Made by a program: the position numbers and the translations under genes
Notes under the pieces: generated by a model
Told to the model about the DNA's origin: nothing
Database searches by the model: none
Seen by the model: only the letters and a program-made list of their open reading frames with translations
Part shown: positions 26,846-39,800 of the stretch, in pieces
How the letters are laid out: the number at the start of each line of letters is the position of its first letter
Position numbering within the stretch: position 1 is the stretch's first letter
NCBI GenBank assembly: GCA_016785225.1
Contig: JAFBJZ010000854.1
Span: forward strand, 1-64,000
Direction of reading: 5' to 3'
DNA length: 64,000 bases
DNA from: Psettodes erumei
Lineage: Eukaryota > Chordata > Actinopteri > Pleuronectiformes > Psettodidae

Positions 26846-27636
26846 CCAATTTGGAACGATTTTCAGACGCTCATGATACTCACAAGTCAAATAATGCGTG
26901 TAGCTACTAAATGTTTAGTCACAATGATTAATACTAATGGAATGAAGGATTGGAACATGCCCTCCCTCAAGCAGTCACAAGATAAATCTGAAGGGCTGTA
27001 AGATGATTAACAAGAAATAAACAACATCTTTCTGATAGACAAAATGAACTATATTTATTTATGTTACTCTAATCTGTTCTTATTAAAAACTTTTATAGTT
27101 ATATTATAGTTATAGTTTGATATTATTAACATAAAATACGGGGAAAAAATCCGTCTGACTTGGCCTAAACCATAAACATGCCCCACCAGTGACAAGCTAT
27201 CACAAGAAAGCAATGGCTCTGTTTCAGGGGTCACAAGCCAAAATATCTGGGAACCACCACCTTCGTGGGTTTTAAATCCTACTATTTACATGTCGAGAAG
27301 TTTGCTGTATGATATTGCATGCAAGCAAGGCAGTTTTCCGCTCACTGTCGTCCTATGCTTGAAAAGGGGAAAAGAAAAATCTGAATTTGTAATCAAGGTG
27401 TTATGATATTATGGAGGAAGAATAACCACAATAAAAAAAGTGGCTCTAAAAAGAAGCAGGGCATTAGTCTATGTAATATAGTGACACATGGATCATAGAT
27501 TATAAGTAACAAAGTGGTTCGGCTACAGCCTAACTCCAGTACCCTGCTTCATGTCTGATTTGCGTTTCATAAAGAGACCAACAGTGGCCTCTACTGGTGA
27601 TTCTATACTGAAAAGCCTGTTTCCTGTCTACCAGTG

Positions 27637-27639
<3 letters not shown>

Positions 27640-27674
<35 letters not shown>
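27640..27674. repeat. (AC)n microsatellite
   Basis: About 17 uninterrupted AC units, the longest dinucleotide run in the window. Confidence 0.95.
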
Positions 27675-27676
<2 letters not shown>

Positions 27677-30600
27677 TACACATTAAGGTGGACATGTACA
27701 TATATACGCATTGGCACATATGCACACAAGCTGACTTGAAAAGCAGCCGTATCGATTCAATCAACATCGTCTGGACAAATCAGAATGGGGAAACAATCCA
27801 ATCACATTACTTGGTCACTCAGTAGCCTTCACTGTCTTGGTCTGCCTGGGGTAAGCATATTGATCCCAGGGAGGACGGAGACTGGCTTGAGATCAACAGC
27901 GAGAGAGGGAGAGAGCAACAACAAACAGTCAGGGTGATAAAGTGAGGCAAGCTGTGCTGTTGACAACCTGCCCCCACCTCCTGTTGGTGAACTGGCTGTC
28001 TGTACAAGAGGCAGAGAACACTGTCTCTGTAGGTGCACTGGACCTTGCTGTCATGTAAATCCATAGGAGGAAAAGGTGACATAGAGCAACAAAACACAGA
28101 CAAGCACATGCATACAGGACAAGAGGGGCACACGCCCGTTCTCTAATGCAAGGTATCTCTGGGAAACACAAACAATTCCAAGACAAGGAGCCATGATGCT
28201 AACCCTGATTATTCTGTATTCATCTTCATGACTCGAGAAACAATTACTTTATTGCTCTTTTTACGTTTTATCAACACTGATATACCAGCATCTTAATTTC
28301 AGCTACAGCAGATATTCTAAATTAAATGACTATTTATAATATTGATGATGATTTAAGCGTGTAAACCTCCTTGTTTCAGATGTCCAGCTTCAAAGAGCTA
28401 ATATTTTGCATCATGGGGCAAGTTACCATGACTCAAAGAGCCCAGTCGCAAACATACATTCAGTTTTCAAATATCTGCATCAAGAATGTGGTTAAATTTA
28501 TTTCCTTGTTTCCTTCCTAAAATGTTGACACAGATTTCCTGATTAAGCTAGTTTGCCTGGCAACTACTGTATAGAAGATCACAGTTTAGACACTGGTAGC
28601 ACACAGATGGATGATCCAGCAGAGGCTCTCGCTTGTTTTCCTACTTTATCTTAGTGGCAGTTATGATTATCAACCACAAGAGGGCCTAGTTTTACTTGCA
28701 GTAACATGACAGAAGTGGGATTTCACCCACACATTAGTAGATTAGTAGAGTACCCATAGTAACCCGTAATAGTTACTATGCAAATAGTTACTAATTACTA
28801 TCATACTATATCCTAAAGCAGGACATCCTGTTGTGACATTGCAGGTTTGAATTCAGCTCAGTGACTATCTTATGTCATACCTTTTCTATATTTCCTGTCC
28901 CTGTAAAAATTTCATTTCTAATAATCAGTACCATACAACAACACTGTCCTACATAAAATACTACACTTTTCTGAGAGATTTTTAATATTCTTTCCTTGGA
29001 TGTTTTTTTTTGGTTTTGTTTTTTTTTTCTCACAGTTTCTATCAACTTTATGGCTAATCAGATTTCTGCTCAAAGATCTTTGCAGATAATTAAAACATGA
29101 GAACATCCCCAAATGAGTTGGGAGGTTTTTGAAAAACATTTCTCACCATTGCATTTTAGTGTGAGCCCTGCAAATCATCAACACAACTAATCCTTCTGTA
29201 AAGTATTGACTTCAAAACTTAACTAAAATCCCTTCCACTGAGTGGGCTATCTGTCCATAATCCTCTGTTGCAAGGACACGTTGTCTCCAACAGAGGGAGC
29301 CAGAAGGCCATCAGAGCACAGCTGAAGGGCAGGGCTCCTATGGATGCTGAGCTAATGCACTTCCCCTCTGGCACGCAACACAGAAAGGCTTTATTGTAGA
29401 GAGCCAGCTATACATGCTGCTCATCTGCATCACTCTCTGTTTCATTAGCCCTGGAGGCATAACAAACACACGCCTGTCTTTCAGGGCATTGTCATGCACA
29501 GTCTTCCCTATTGTTTTCTTGCTTAATTGGCAGCATGTGTCACATTGTGTCACATTTCTGTACGTCATAGTTATCTTTCAGGAATACATATTGTATGTGC
29601 AGCATTTAGGCTACCACACAAAAAAATTACTGAAGATGAAATTCATCTTCACTCACATACCGTATGATCAGCACTATCATAATGAAATGGCACTTCAAAA
29701 GTAGTGTACCCTCGTTCTTTCAAATCAAAAGCAAATCCACAAAGGCAGCACAAATGGCTCGATGATAAGTGTGTCAAAGGAAATGCCGAACCAAAGCAGC
29801 AGACTCAGCGGTGTCACACCTATTACACAAGTCCCTTCAACAACCAGCATTGCATCCCTGAGGGGTTTCCTTACAAGAAACTACATCTTGAAAGCAGTTG
29901 TCAAATACAGAATCAATAGAGAGGCTTGGGGAAACCCCACTTAGCTTTGTTTTAAAGAGCAGAATCTGCAGACACAAGTTCTTTTTTGTACAATACATGC
30001 ACTGTGCCACGATATCGCCATTACAGCAGTACTGGGACCTCAGGGTATGTATGACCATTCAAAAGGGCAGAGACACTGGCTAAGAATGAATGAAAAAATA
30101 AGAGACATGTTGTACTACTACATCCTTGAATGGAAAGCAAATGTAAACAGAAAAAATTTCAAGTAGAAAATGGGTCTTCTGTCATATACAGTAAATAGTA
30201 CAAACCCAAACACTTAAAAAGCAAAAAGGCAAAATCCTTCTCTTCATCTTCAAGATTTAAAACACCATATGCTTACAAGATATCTTTTGTATAAAGTACT
30301 TATACTACTATTATTATCTATTTGGCCACTACCACCATATTGTCCTCCCAAGAAAAAACTAGAGCTGAGGTTGCAGACGACTCTCACAGGAAAGTACTTG
30401 GTTTAGAGTTGCCAGTGGAACTAAAATTAGCTCAAACCAGTGACCCAGCTCTGGCTTCATGCCTTCTTCCAAATATGAGGAGGAACACGTGTGGGAGCTG
30501 TCAGCCCACAGGGTACTGAAATACACACAAACAGCTGAATGTTAAGCTTAACTTTATCAAAGAGAAACGACAGTGGTGCAGGCAAGTTCAGCTGCTGCTG

Positions 30601-32056
30601 TTTAAGTGCTATTAAACATTTATTATTACATTTAACTCAAATCTTGCCTGACCTTATTTTCTGTAACACAAAGTGGAGCACACAACTTATAGCTGCTACA
30701 ATGCCCACATAGGTGTGTGTTAAAAAGCACTGCACTGTTGTAACAAAGTTAGCTTTGTATGTGTGGAGGTGTATTACCAACATATTTGACTATACGATGC
30801 TTCATTCTGACTTCTGAACTAATCCTGTCTGATCATCACCAGACTGCTTTTCAGTAAGTGTCTACAGCTGGAAAACCAAGTAGGGGTCTGGAAATACCAG
30901 AGAGGTCAAGTGCATAACAAAGGAAATCCATAAGGTGACTCTATTAACTGGAAAAAACAAACCCATGGCAAACACGGATAATATGTGATTTTTTTATGAA
31001 AAGGAAGACTGCCCTTCCACTTGATTTGCAGTAAGAGGTTAATTTTCACATACGGTATTATGTCAAAAACAACTTTTTAAATGTAATTCTAAGGCCTATG
31101 AAAGGTCCAGTCTTACAGTTACAGGCAACGGTGAATATCCCATATTAATCCCTGAACTTCTGGATGTCAGACGTAGTCTGCATAAAAAAAAAAGATTATA
31201 CATATCATATCCCTGTTAAGAGCCTTAGGCAGAATGCCATCCAGAACTCATATGTTACGCCGCTGCTGTTATTGTTATGTAATCCATCTGCTCTGTTGGG
31301 AATGGTCATCTCCAGGGTGTTCTGTCAGCAGGTGGTCTGTTAAGTGGCACACTGGACAACAAACAGGCCACAATAAATCATATGGCTCATACCATATCCC
31401 TCATGCAATCAACCATGCTCTGAACACGCTAAGCTAAATGTGAGCCATAGTTTAGAATTCTGCTTGCAAAGCTAGCCCGAGTTTAGAAGCTATGCTTCTA
31501 AGAGCACTGAAGAGACCAATGTCTGTCAAAGAAAAGCAGTCAATATGGTATCTTCCAGACCACTGGAAGGATTGCAGGCCATCCTCCTATAGATATGCCG
31601 TCTATATATCGTGATTAGCACAAATTGGATTTCTTAAGTCTCGCGTATAATATCTTGAATATTAGGGTTTTCAAGGAAATCGATAGCGCTCCCACCTTAA
31701 TTTGTCACATAGCCTGAGCATGTCTATTACTGGTATGAATTTGCTGCAAGCAAGAGGTAGCTAACGTGAGGTCGCTAGCCACTTGTGTAAGTCAGGTGGT
31801 AGGATCAAACAGGGAAACAATCCGCTTTCCAATGCTGCTATCCAGTTAACTTCCTGACATTAAATGTCACCGCAACGTTAACGTTTAACTGACTGAATGA
31901 GGGCCTTTCGGGTCCATGTTCCTACAACATTTTTTTAAAAATCCCTGAGGGTGATACCGTCTAATTTCAAAGGAAACATAATGACCCTGCACTACTCTAC
32001 AGTTAGCTTAGCCGCGCCACCGAGCGAAGGATGGAGAGGCGAGAGCAGAGCGTTAC

Positions 32057-32330
32057 CTTATTTATTACAGGCACTGGCGGTGCAGTTCTTTTGCTGGTCT
32101 CATCCGAACGACACCGCCGACGTGAAGAGAGACACTGGGGTCTCTTCAGAGAAGCCGCCCGGTCCCGAGAGTATTTTCAAGACTCTAACAGTGTTTATAA
32201 CGTATGAAGGCGTTACTACTGAAAACTGACAGACACAAAAAGAAATCAGTATCTTGTAGTCTTCTTGTGTGCTACGAGTGCTGGAGCATTTCCATGGGCA
32301 GAACCATTCGCTCTGTGAGAGGGGGGACCT
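32057..32330 (-). other. ttll7: Candidate non-coding first exon and promoter of ttll7
   Basis: On the minus strand a good donor (AAG then GTAACG) lies at 32057/32056, in a stretch richer in CpG than its surroundings (about 31990-32180). No coding exon of ttll7 lies upstream of 25628, so at least one 5' UTR exon is expected, and this is the best site seen. The 5' limit is a guess. The call rests on one donor and on base composition. Confidence 0.35.
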
Positions 32331-33832
32331 GAACGAAGTGCTGAAGTTTGCATTCTCCCACCGGTACCAGTGTAAACATTAAGGCTACTGTATGCATATT
32401 AGGTTAGTATGTTTTATTTCCATCCATTAGCAAAGAGTGAGGCGGAAACAAAAGCCTTACTACAGACGTGAGGTTTTCCCTACACCTTTACCTCATTGTT
32501 TAACGTGAGGCTCTTCCTCTACTATTCGTTGATACATACAGAAGGGAGCTACCTAGCAACGGTGTGTCGCTGGCCATGGTGCTAACAAACTCAACCCTGC
32601 TGGTAATGGGCGCGACCCGCTCAGAGGTCATTAACGTGCCATTCAGTGATTAGTTCCTACAGTATTAATCGCTGTAATAATGTGGTTATATTCTGAAAAT
32701 GCGAATGAGAGGCTCTATCTTTCCTACACATATTTTAGTAAACACAAGTTTTCCGAATATGTTTATGCCTATTTAAATGACGTGCAAAGTTTTCAATAAT
32801 TCTAAAGTTTTCTGTAAAAGCCCTCAGTAACCCAAAACAATAATAGTGACTGACAGCTCTGTTAACCTTTGGTGACTGAATTAAAATGAGACTATACCCC
32901 ACACCTTCGTCTCAAACTGAGACGTACCGTATATAATAACACGTTTGCTTACCTCTTTCAACCTGCAAATCTTTGTGTAGTCCAAAGTATGTATGTTTTC
33001 TTCAAAATTCACTTATCATTAAAGGATAGCATCACTGTCATCAACATCATTCTGTGGATTCTTAAATATTAACACTGACTAACCATTGTGGTTGCAACAA
33101 ATGATTTTTCCTGCAAGCTCACTAAGCTTGCACATTACATTTACACAACATGCTCACATAACCTTTAAGTCTCAGATCTCAATAAAATGTATTGATAATT
33201 TGCTAATCATCTTCTAGTGATACATTAAATTTCCTTTTTTCCAAAACCATTATTGTTAGAAGTACAGTGGTAGTAATAGTTGTAGTAGTAGCGGTGGTGG
33301 TCGTAGTATTTATATTATAATATATGCACTTTGATTTTTAGAGAACGCCATCACTGGTAAAAATGGCGGAGCCTAGTAAGTTAAAATTACTACATGAATT
33401 TCCAGCAATAAAACTAAATACAACCAAAAGTTGCTTTTATTTATATTTATATTTTATATTGTCAATGCCTGTAATTAAAACATTTCCGACGCTTCAAGTA
33501 GTACGTGAAAGCAGCACTTCACAAGCCCTTTCTACGGGTATCCCCATATGACGTGAACGCAGCACAAAACGACAGCAGGCAGAGGTGAAAAGTCTGGATC
33601 ATGTTTTCATTCCAGCGGAGGCTTACTTGAACGACAAATGACATTGTAAAGACCAACAAGGTGGTCAGCAGAGCACGTCGAGGTTCCGTCCACAACGAGG
33701 AGACATTAATGTTGTCGTTAGTCAACCGGCTAGCACAAGCTGAAATTCGTTAGCTAGCTAACGGAGGACCCTGTTAGCCTACCGCCACCATCATCGCTCC
33801 TAGCCAGCTGTGCATCGCCCTGTCTTCCTACG
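32331..33832. promoter_or_regulatory. Divergent promoter region between ttll7 and prkacb
   Basis: This 1.5-kb interval separates the presumed 5' end of ttll7 (minus) from the prkacb start codon (plus). I see no clear TATA box close to the prkacb start. Half-CRE-type TGACGTG motifs occur at 32778-32784 and 33549-33555, the second about 280 bp upstream of the prkacb ATG. The 5' UTR of prkacb must lie in the last part, but its start cannot be placed. Confidence 0.45.
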
Positions 33833-36800
33833 ATGGGAAACGCAGCAACAGCTAAGAAAGGCAATGAGCAAGAAAGCGGTAAGCACATGAAAACCATCCA
33901 GTTAGCCTGTCGGCCGTCTGACGTTAGAATTTGTACAGCATACGATTGCTTATTATGAAATCAGTGCTAAGAAGCCTATAGCAGTTGTTGTCCAGTGTTG
34001 GCAGACAGTACAGTAATGTGCGCTGCAGAGAAGAACCATCTTTGGTAGGGTAGTTTACAAGACGTGTTAGCTGCCTAATTATTTCTGTTTGCTTATCTCA
34101 CTTGGAAGCACCGCCACAGATGATGCAGCCTGCTAATCACTGAAAATGGCATATAGGCAAAATGACTATGTGGTCCTCACCATCCTGTTTCCCACAGCAG
34201 TGGATACAAAAATATCCTTGACTCAATCAAATGAAAGCTTTTAATAATGGTTTCGAACTGTAAGGGTGAACTGAAGTTATCAAGGCACCATGTTTAATTT
34301 CCATAAAGCTAATATCAGTTGCCTGCAGATAACATCAACAAACGGGTTTCTGTTAAAGCTGCCGTACAGGGCCTGGGCACTGCTAACAACAGGTACCTGA
34401 TAACGTTTAAGATAGGTTAACCAGAAGGATGAAGTTGTTAAACTAGGCTCGTGATTGTGATAAACGAGTGTCTTTCGTTGGTTTCTGATGTTGTTTTCTT
34501 TTCCACACTGGCTACCAAATGGCTAACAGCAGTTTTTATCAAACCTGGTTAACGCGGATGTGGGGAGGCAGCTGCCAACAGATTGTCTGTAAATCAAAAT
34601 GTTATGCCTCGATCACTGCTTACTTACACTGGAATTAACCTCATGTTGATGCTATTACACTGAGAGAAGGTAGCTCCTCTCCTCATCCAACTGCACCTGT
34701 TCACAAGCCATCTTGCAATCTCAAGTGCTTAATCACTTGAAAGCAGTAGCCAGAGGGCTCTCTGTTGTGTTGAGTGTGCATTTGTCAGTATTGACCAAGC
34801 TAATCCACTAAACTGTACCATGGCTAGTGGTCTGTCTGAAGAGCAATGATCTTGACCTGCTTTCTGATTGGCAGCACTCCATACGGTCTCCTGGCCTTGT
34901 GGCTCAAGCCACCTAGTGTCTGCAGGGAGGTGCTGAGGGCTGTGTACAATAACAGTGTGATGCAAATGCTACAGAAACACGTTAACACGGTTTTGCTGTC
35001 ATTTGGATTTCTCTTTACATTTCGGCTATTGGGTGTGGCGTGACACTGTTTGTCACAGTGGCCCATATTGAGTGCAACTCTAAAACAAACCCACATTTGT
35101 AGTACACTAGTGGGTTTTGGGTTTTTTAATGTAGCCAGTTTGTAAGGGTAAGACATTAAGCCAGGGGAAGAACTGCATTTTTAAGCTTTACCACCAGAGA
35201 GCACGATAACCTGGAGATAACTTCTCTCTGAGTTTTTCAGTGGGCGGCACAGGCCTACAGCTCCTTATCTGCACTCTGAATGCACCACAGCTGTGCAGTG
35301 TTTTTGGTAGAACTTTTTAGAGGCTGGCCTTTTTCTGTTCTTTTCCAACTTTGTTTAAAACCTGTGTCAAAAAAGTGTCAGCATTTGCATGGGAGACCAA
35401 TAAGTGCTTTCAAAATGACACCAAAACAGTACAAGTAGACATGCAGTTGGCCACTAAAACTGAAGCAGAACACTTGAACAGGAAGCTGGCTGGCTGTGGT
35501 TAGTCGAGCATTTGCTGTGCTCAAGGCTGCGTACAGGAAGCCAGCGTCCCTCATCGCTCTTCAGTCTTAATGCGGTCGCTTTATCTGGCAACTTTCTCCA
35601 CTCACACATCAAGAAATTTGTCTCAGAATGGCCCAGGGAAAGGAGCAGTCCTTTGCCAGCCGTTTATTTCAAAAATGTTGCAAGAGTAGCCAAGAGCAGA
35701 GAGGACAAGAGAGTGATGTGCCTCGTATCTCTGAGTTCACCATCATGTGGGATAAGTTGAGTAAGTGCAGTGTTGCTTTTTCACTTGAAATGTTTCTGCC
35801 ACCATTTGTAGATGTGAGCAGGATGAGTCTCTTGGCTTGTATTTGCAGTCCTTGTTTGCAGAAAAACTATTCACAAATACTATTTGTAGTACCTGAAGAT
35901 TATAAAATCAACAAAGATAAGATATCAGTCCAGTCAGTCATGTCTTTAATAGGGTTGATAATCCTTTCAATTTGGTCATGTATTTTTCCCATCACATGGT
36001 TCCTCAGTTGGCCATCACTGATTGATCAGGTTTTAAAACTACAAGCAGCAGCCCTCCTCATCAGGTTCACGATTGCTTTATTTTCACTCAGCGATGCCAT
36101 GAGTAAAAACAGTTTAGGCTCTTTGTAGCGCAGGCCATTTGCACTCCTACGGTCGCTTACATCAGTTTCATATTGCTGTCCTGTCATTTTTGTCTACTGT
36201 TGTTTCCTCTCTACTGCAAGTACAAAATGTGTTTTATGTCTGCTTTTTGTAATGTTGTTTCCGTCACTGCGGTTTTGTCGTCTTTGTGACAGATGATTGT
36301 AGTTTAACAGTTTTTTTATTAGAGTGGGATCGTAAAAGCCTCTTCCAATATTGGAAAGAAAGAAAGAGGAAGTTAGGTCTAGATTTTTCGAAACTAGCTA
36401 CCATATAGAATCAAAATGCTACGAACAGAAAAAATCCAACTGTGGCATGGTTGTAAACATGAAACAGAAATATATTGTGATGTACAGCAATTTATCAACA
36501 CCCTTGACTCTTGGATTTAGCAACAGTTTCCATGCACAATGAAAGAAATATAAAATAACCTTGTTTCAGCGTAGAGTGACGTAGGCAGATTTTTCTTCAG
36601 CCGGGTGGTATGTTGCCTTCTTCAGTGTCATTTTGTTGTGTGTTGCATTTAATCCACTTGAATCTCAAATGTTCTTCTTTTTAGCACTTCATAAATGTTT
36701 CTTCCTCTCTTTCTCTTCTCCATCATTTCCATCCATGTGGGTGAATGTTCCTGCAAACCCTTGGTGAACTGTAGAGACTTTTGGTATGCTCATTTTTCCA

Positions 36801-39800
36801 TGAGTTGTCCTAAATCACAGAGAGAATGTTTATTCCACAGCTTAGGCTGACCAAGCTTGCATTACTGTATCTAAATATTACAAGGTTAAACAACTTTGTC
36901 AGTTAACATACAGATTCTACGTGCACAGCAGTACATCATTGCTATGTATGCATTTAAATCAGTAACAGTATACCAAAGTGGACCAGCAACTACACATTAG
37001 ATGTCTGCAATGACTCTGTGACTTTGGACATCTCATGTCTGCTGTGACTTTCACAATGCACTGTCTTTCTAATGCCTGCACTGTTGTCGAAGTTGCTGTA
37101 TGTTCTGCATTTTGTCTTTTCTATCTGCCCATTATTACCCTTTATTCCCAACTACTCTGAAAGAGATGCAGAATAGCTTGAGTTTTAATTGGCCAGTCCT
37201 GTAAAGTTCATAAGAGCTCTTTGCATCACTTTATGAATTACAATTTCCTGCTTAGGTGTGCGGTGTTGAGTTTTGTTCGAGGTGTTTTGTTTTGGGTTTT
37301 TTGCTGTGTTGTCAAGTATAGTGCTGCCTGCACAGTACTTGACTTTTGCCTGACCTCGTTGTTCCCCTGAACCTTTCCAACTGCCTTGGTTTAGTTTCTT
37401 GAACCTGTTAACTGCCCTAGTTCATTATTCCCCTGAACATGGACACTGACCATGTGTGAGTACCAATACGCAAACTCTGCGGTCTATTTAAATTGCTCCA
37501 TTTCGTTTTATTATTTTTCTCCATAGTTCAAATGAATTTGCCTTTTTGAGGGCCGAAACATGCTCGAAAACTCATGAAACGTCGTACGCGCATCAGGCCT
37601 GGTGGAAAATTTTTGGATTTTAATGGGTCATATTTTAATGGGTCATATTTTAATGGGCACATATATGGGCAGGGCAAAATGGCTCTGTTGTGACCTCTGG
37701 AAATTTTCAAAACCCCCTCCCCATTGGGCTTAGTTTGTCATAGGGGGACAAAAATTTGCCAGGCTCGTGTATCATCCCGAGAAGCACCAAAAAGTCTCTC
37801 CAAGCCATGTCCTAAAATCTACAGGAAGTCAGCCATATAGTATATATCATGAGCCTTCGCCATGAAGGAATAAGTTTCTCTAATTCAGACATACATGGTC
37901 AAGTCTGCACCAAATTTCACAGGTGTAACAGGTGTCCTGTCCTCCACTTAATCTCCAATTACCATTGGATTTACTTGATATTTTCATGGCCTACAGCTTG
38001 ATGTAGGAGGTGTAATACATGGTTGGTGCGTGATGTCGAGTGCCACCCATTGACAACAGGAAGTAAGCCTCATTTGACCGATTCTATATTGGAAACGCCA
38101 TCGCTCTCTTTTGCACCGCGTCTGATTGACAGTAAAGCGCGCTGCCACGTCATTTGGCGTCCCAACAGCACGAGATGCGAGGGCCCATCCATCGCTGCTT
38201 GCAGCTTTAACTCCATTTTGCTCTTGTTTTTGCAGTGAAAGAGTTCTTAGCTAAAGCCAAAGAAGATTTTTTAAGAAAATGGGAGTGTCCGCCACAGGTA
38301 AGTTCCGTATGAGTACTTTCTATCATTAAAACTTTTTATTATTTTTTTATTGTGGACTCAGCTATTTTTGATGTTGAAAAATGAGACGTTTTGTGTGATC
38401 GAGCCGAAACCACTTCCTTCCTGGCTCAAAATGGCTCCAGTCATCTTGACTTGAATGTGAGCTGATTGCGTAATAGTTTTATCCAGACCAAATGATAATA
38501 ACAATAGAACCAAATGTTGTACTCGTGGCATCAAAAAGAGCTCCAAGTACGCTCAGCTGTCTCAGCTTGCTGTCTCGTTTCCTCTGGTAATGTGTTTCCT
38601 CAGAGCACAACTGGCCTGGATGACTTTGATAGGTTTAAGACTTTGGGAACTGGGTCATTTGGGCGAGTTATGCTTGTCAAGCATAAAGGATCAAACCAGT
38701 TCTACGCCATGAAGATCTTGGACAAACAAAAAGTAAGTGTGTGTTTTAAAAGAAAACGATTGACCTATCTCACAGTGTTGTAGATGAGGGTAATAGGTCT
38801 TTGAAAAGCGACCTTACGCATGCTTGACATGATGCTGTAACTACACAAATGCTTTCATATAAGGAAATGGAACGCTTCCTCTCGTGAACTGCCATCTTCA
38901 TATCGCTGAAAACCTCAGAGGCACTTCATGAGAGTTTCAGTCTTTAAATATTCAAGTGAGAGGTGAAGGTTGAGGTTCGCGTGTCCTCAGTGCTTTGGTC
39001 ATGTAGCAGCAGTTTGCTCCATTGAATTTCGATGACCTTAAGAAATGTCTGATCCTTCTTTCTGTTTCAGCTACACTGCTGAAAGGCTTTCCTCCTTATG
39101 GTGTATGGCTTGTCATTCCGTCTGTATTTGTTTTATAACACTTTGCATGCTGAGCTCTCAAAGAATTTTTTTTTTTCCAAATTTCCTCCCAAAAGTATGC
39201 CATATTTTAAAGGTTCACGATTTTTTATTTTATTTTATTTTATTTTGTTACCAGGTAGACATTTCAGTACGGTACAAGAATGAACTTGCAGAGATATGAA
39301 TGCTGCTTGAGATGCAGCAGTTCATCACAGTTAAGCTCATGGCCAGGTGTTATATCAGTGTGTCATAATGAGGTTGTGAATTTATTGAATGTGCTGGATA
39401 ATATTAATAATATTGCAACATCTGACTCCCATGTCTTGTTTGTCCCATCTTTCCCCCAACTCATGAACGCACCAGACTGGCAGACAAAGTAGCTGTACTT
39501 TCCATCTTGTCTTCATCAAGTTTTAAGCCTCTTCACATTAATTTTCACACCCTACTAAAATGAATGGAAACTCGGAGCTGACCAGAGAGCTGGAAAGACG
39601 CAATCACAAAATATATTTTTAAAAAAATAGGTCTATATATAATCAGTCATTATGGGGCTGAAATCTGGAAACATATTCTCTCTGTGCTTTAGCTTTTCAA
39701 TCACTTCACAATTATAAAAACCTTATGGGTATTTGTGGCTTTGCTTTACATGTATTTTGGATATTATGTAGTACACACACACACACATGCCATTAATCAA

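Larger units (their letters stand above)
23087..32056. other. 5' introns of ttll7, mostly unremarkable
   Basis: Apart from the two coding exons (25108-25239 and 25604-25628), a SINE-like relic near 26592-26845, a long CA tract at 27640-27674 and a short CAG run at 25824-25841, I recognise nothing here. Further 5' UTR exons could be hidden, since non-coding exons cannot be found from sequence alone. Confidence 0.5.
33879..38235. other. prkacb intron 1
   Basis: This 4.4-kb intron contains the alternative first exon (35628-35760) and ends in an interspersed repeat that runs to within 26 bp of exon 2. Nothing else is recognised. Confidence 0.6.

Noticed and set aside
37617..37661. Three direct copies of TTTTAATGGGTCATA as a possible CRISPR-like array
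   Set aside because: The units are adjacent with no spacers, in a vertebrate intron and inside an interspersed repeat.
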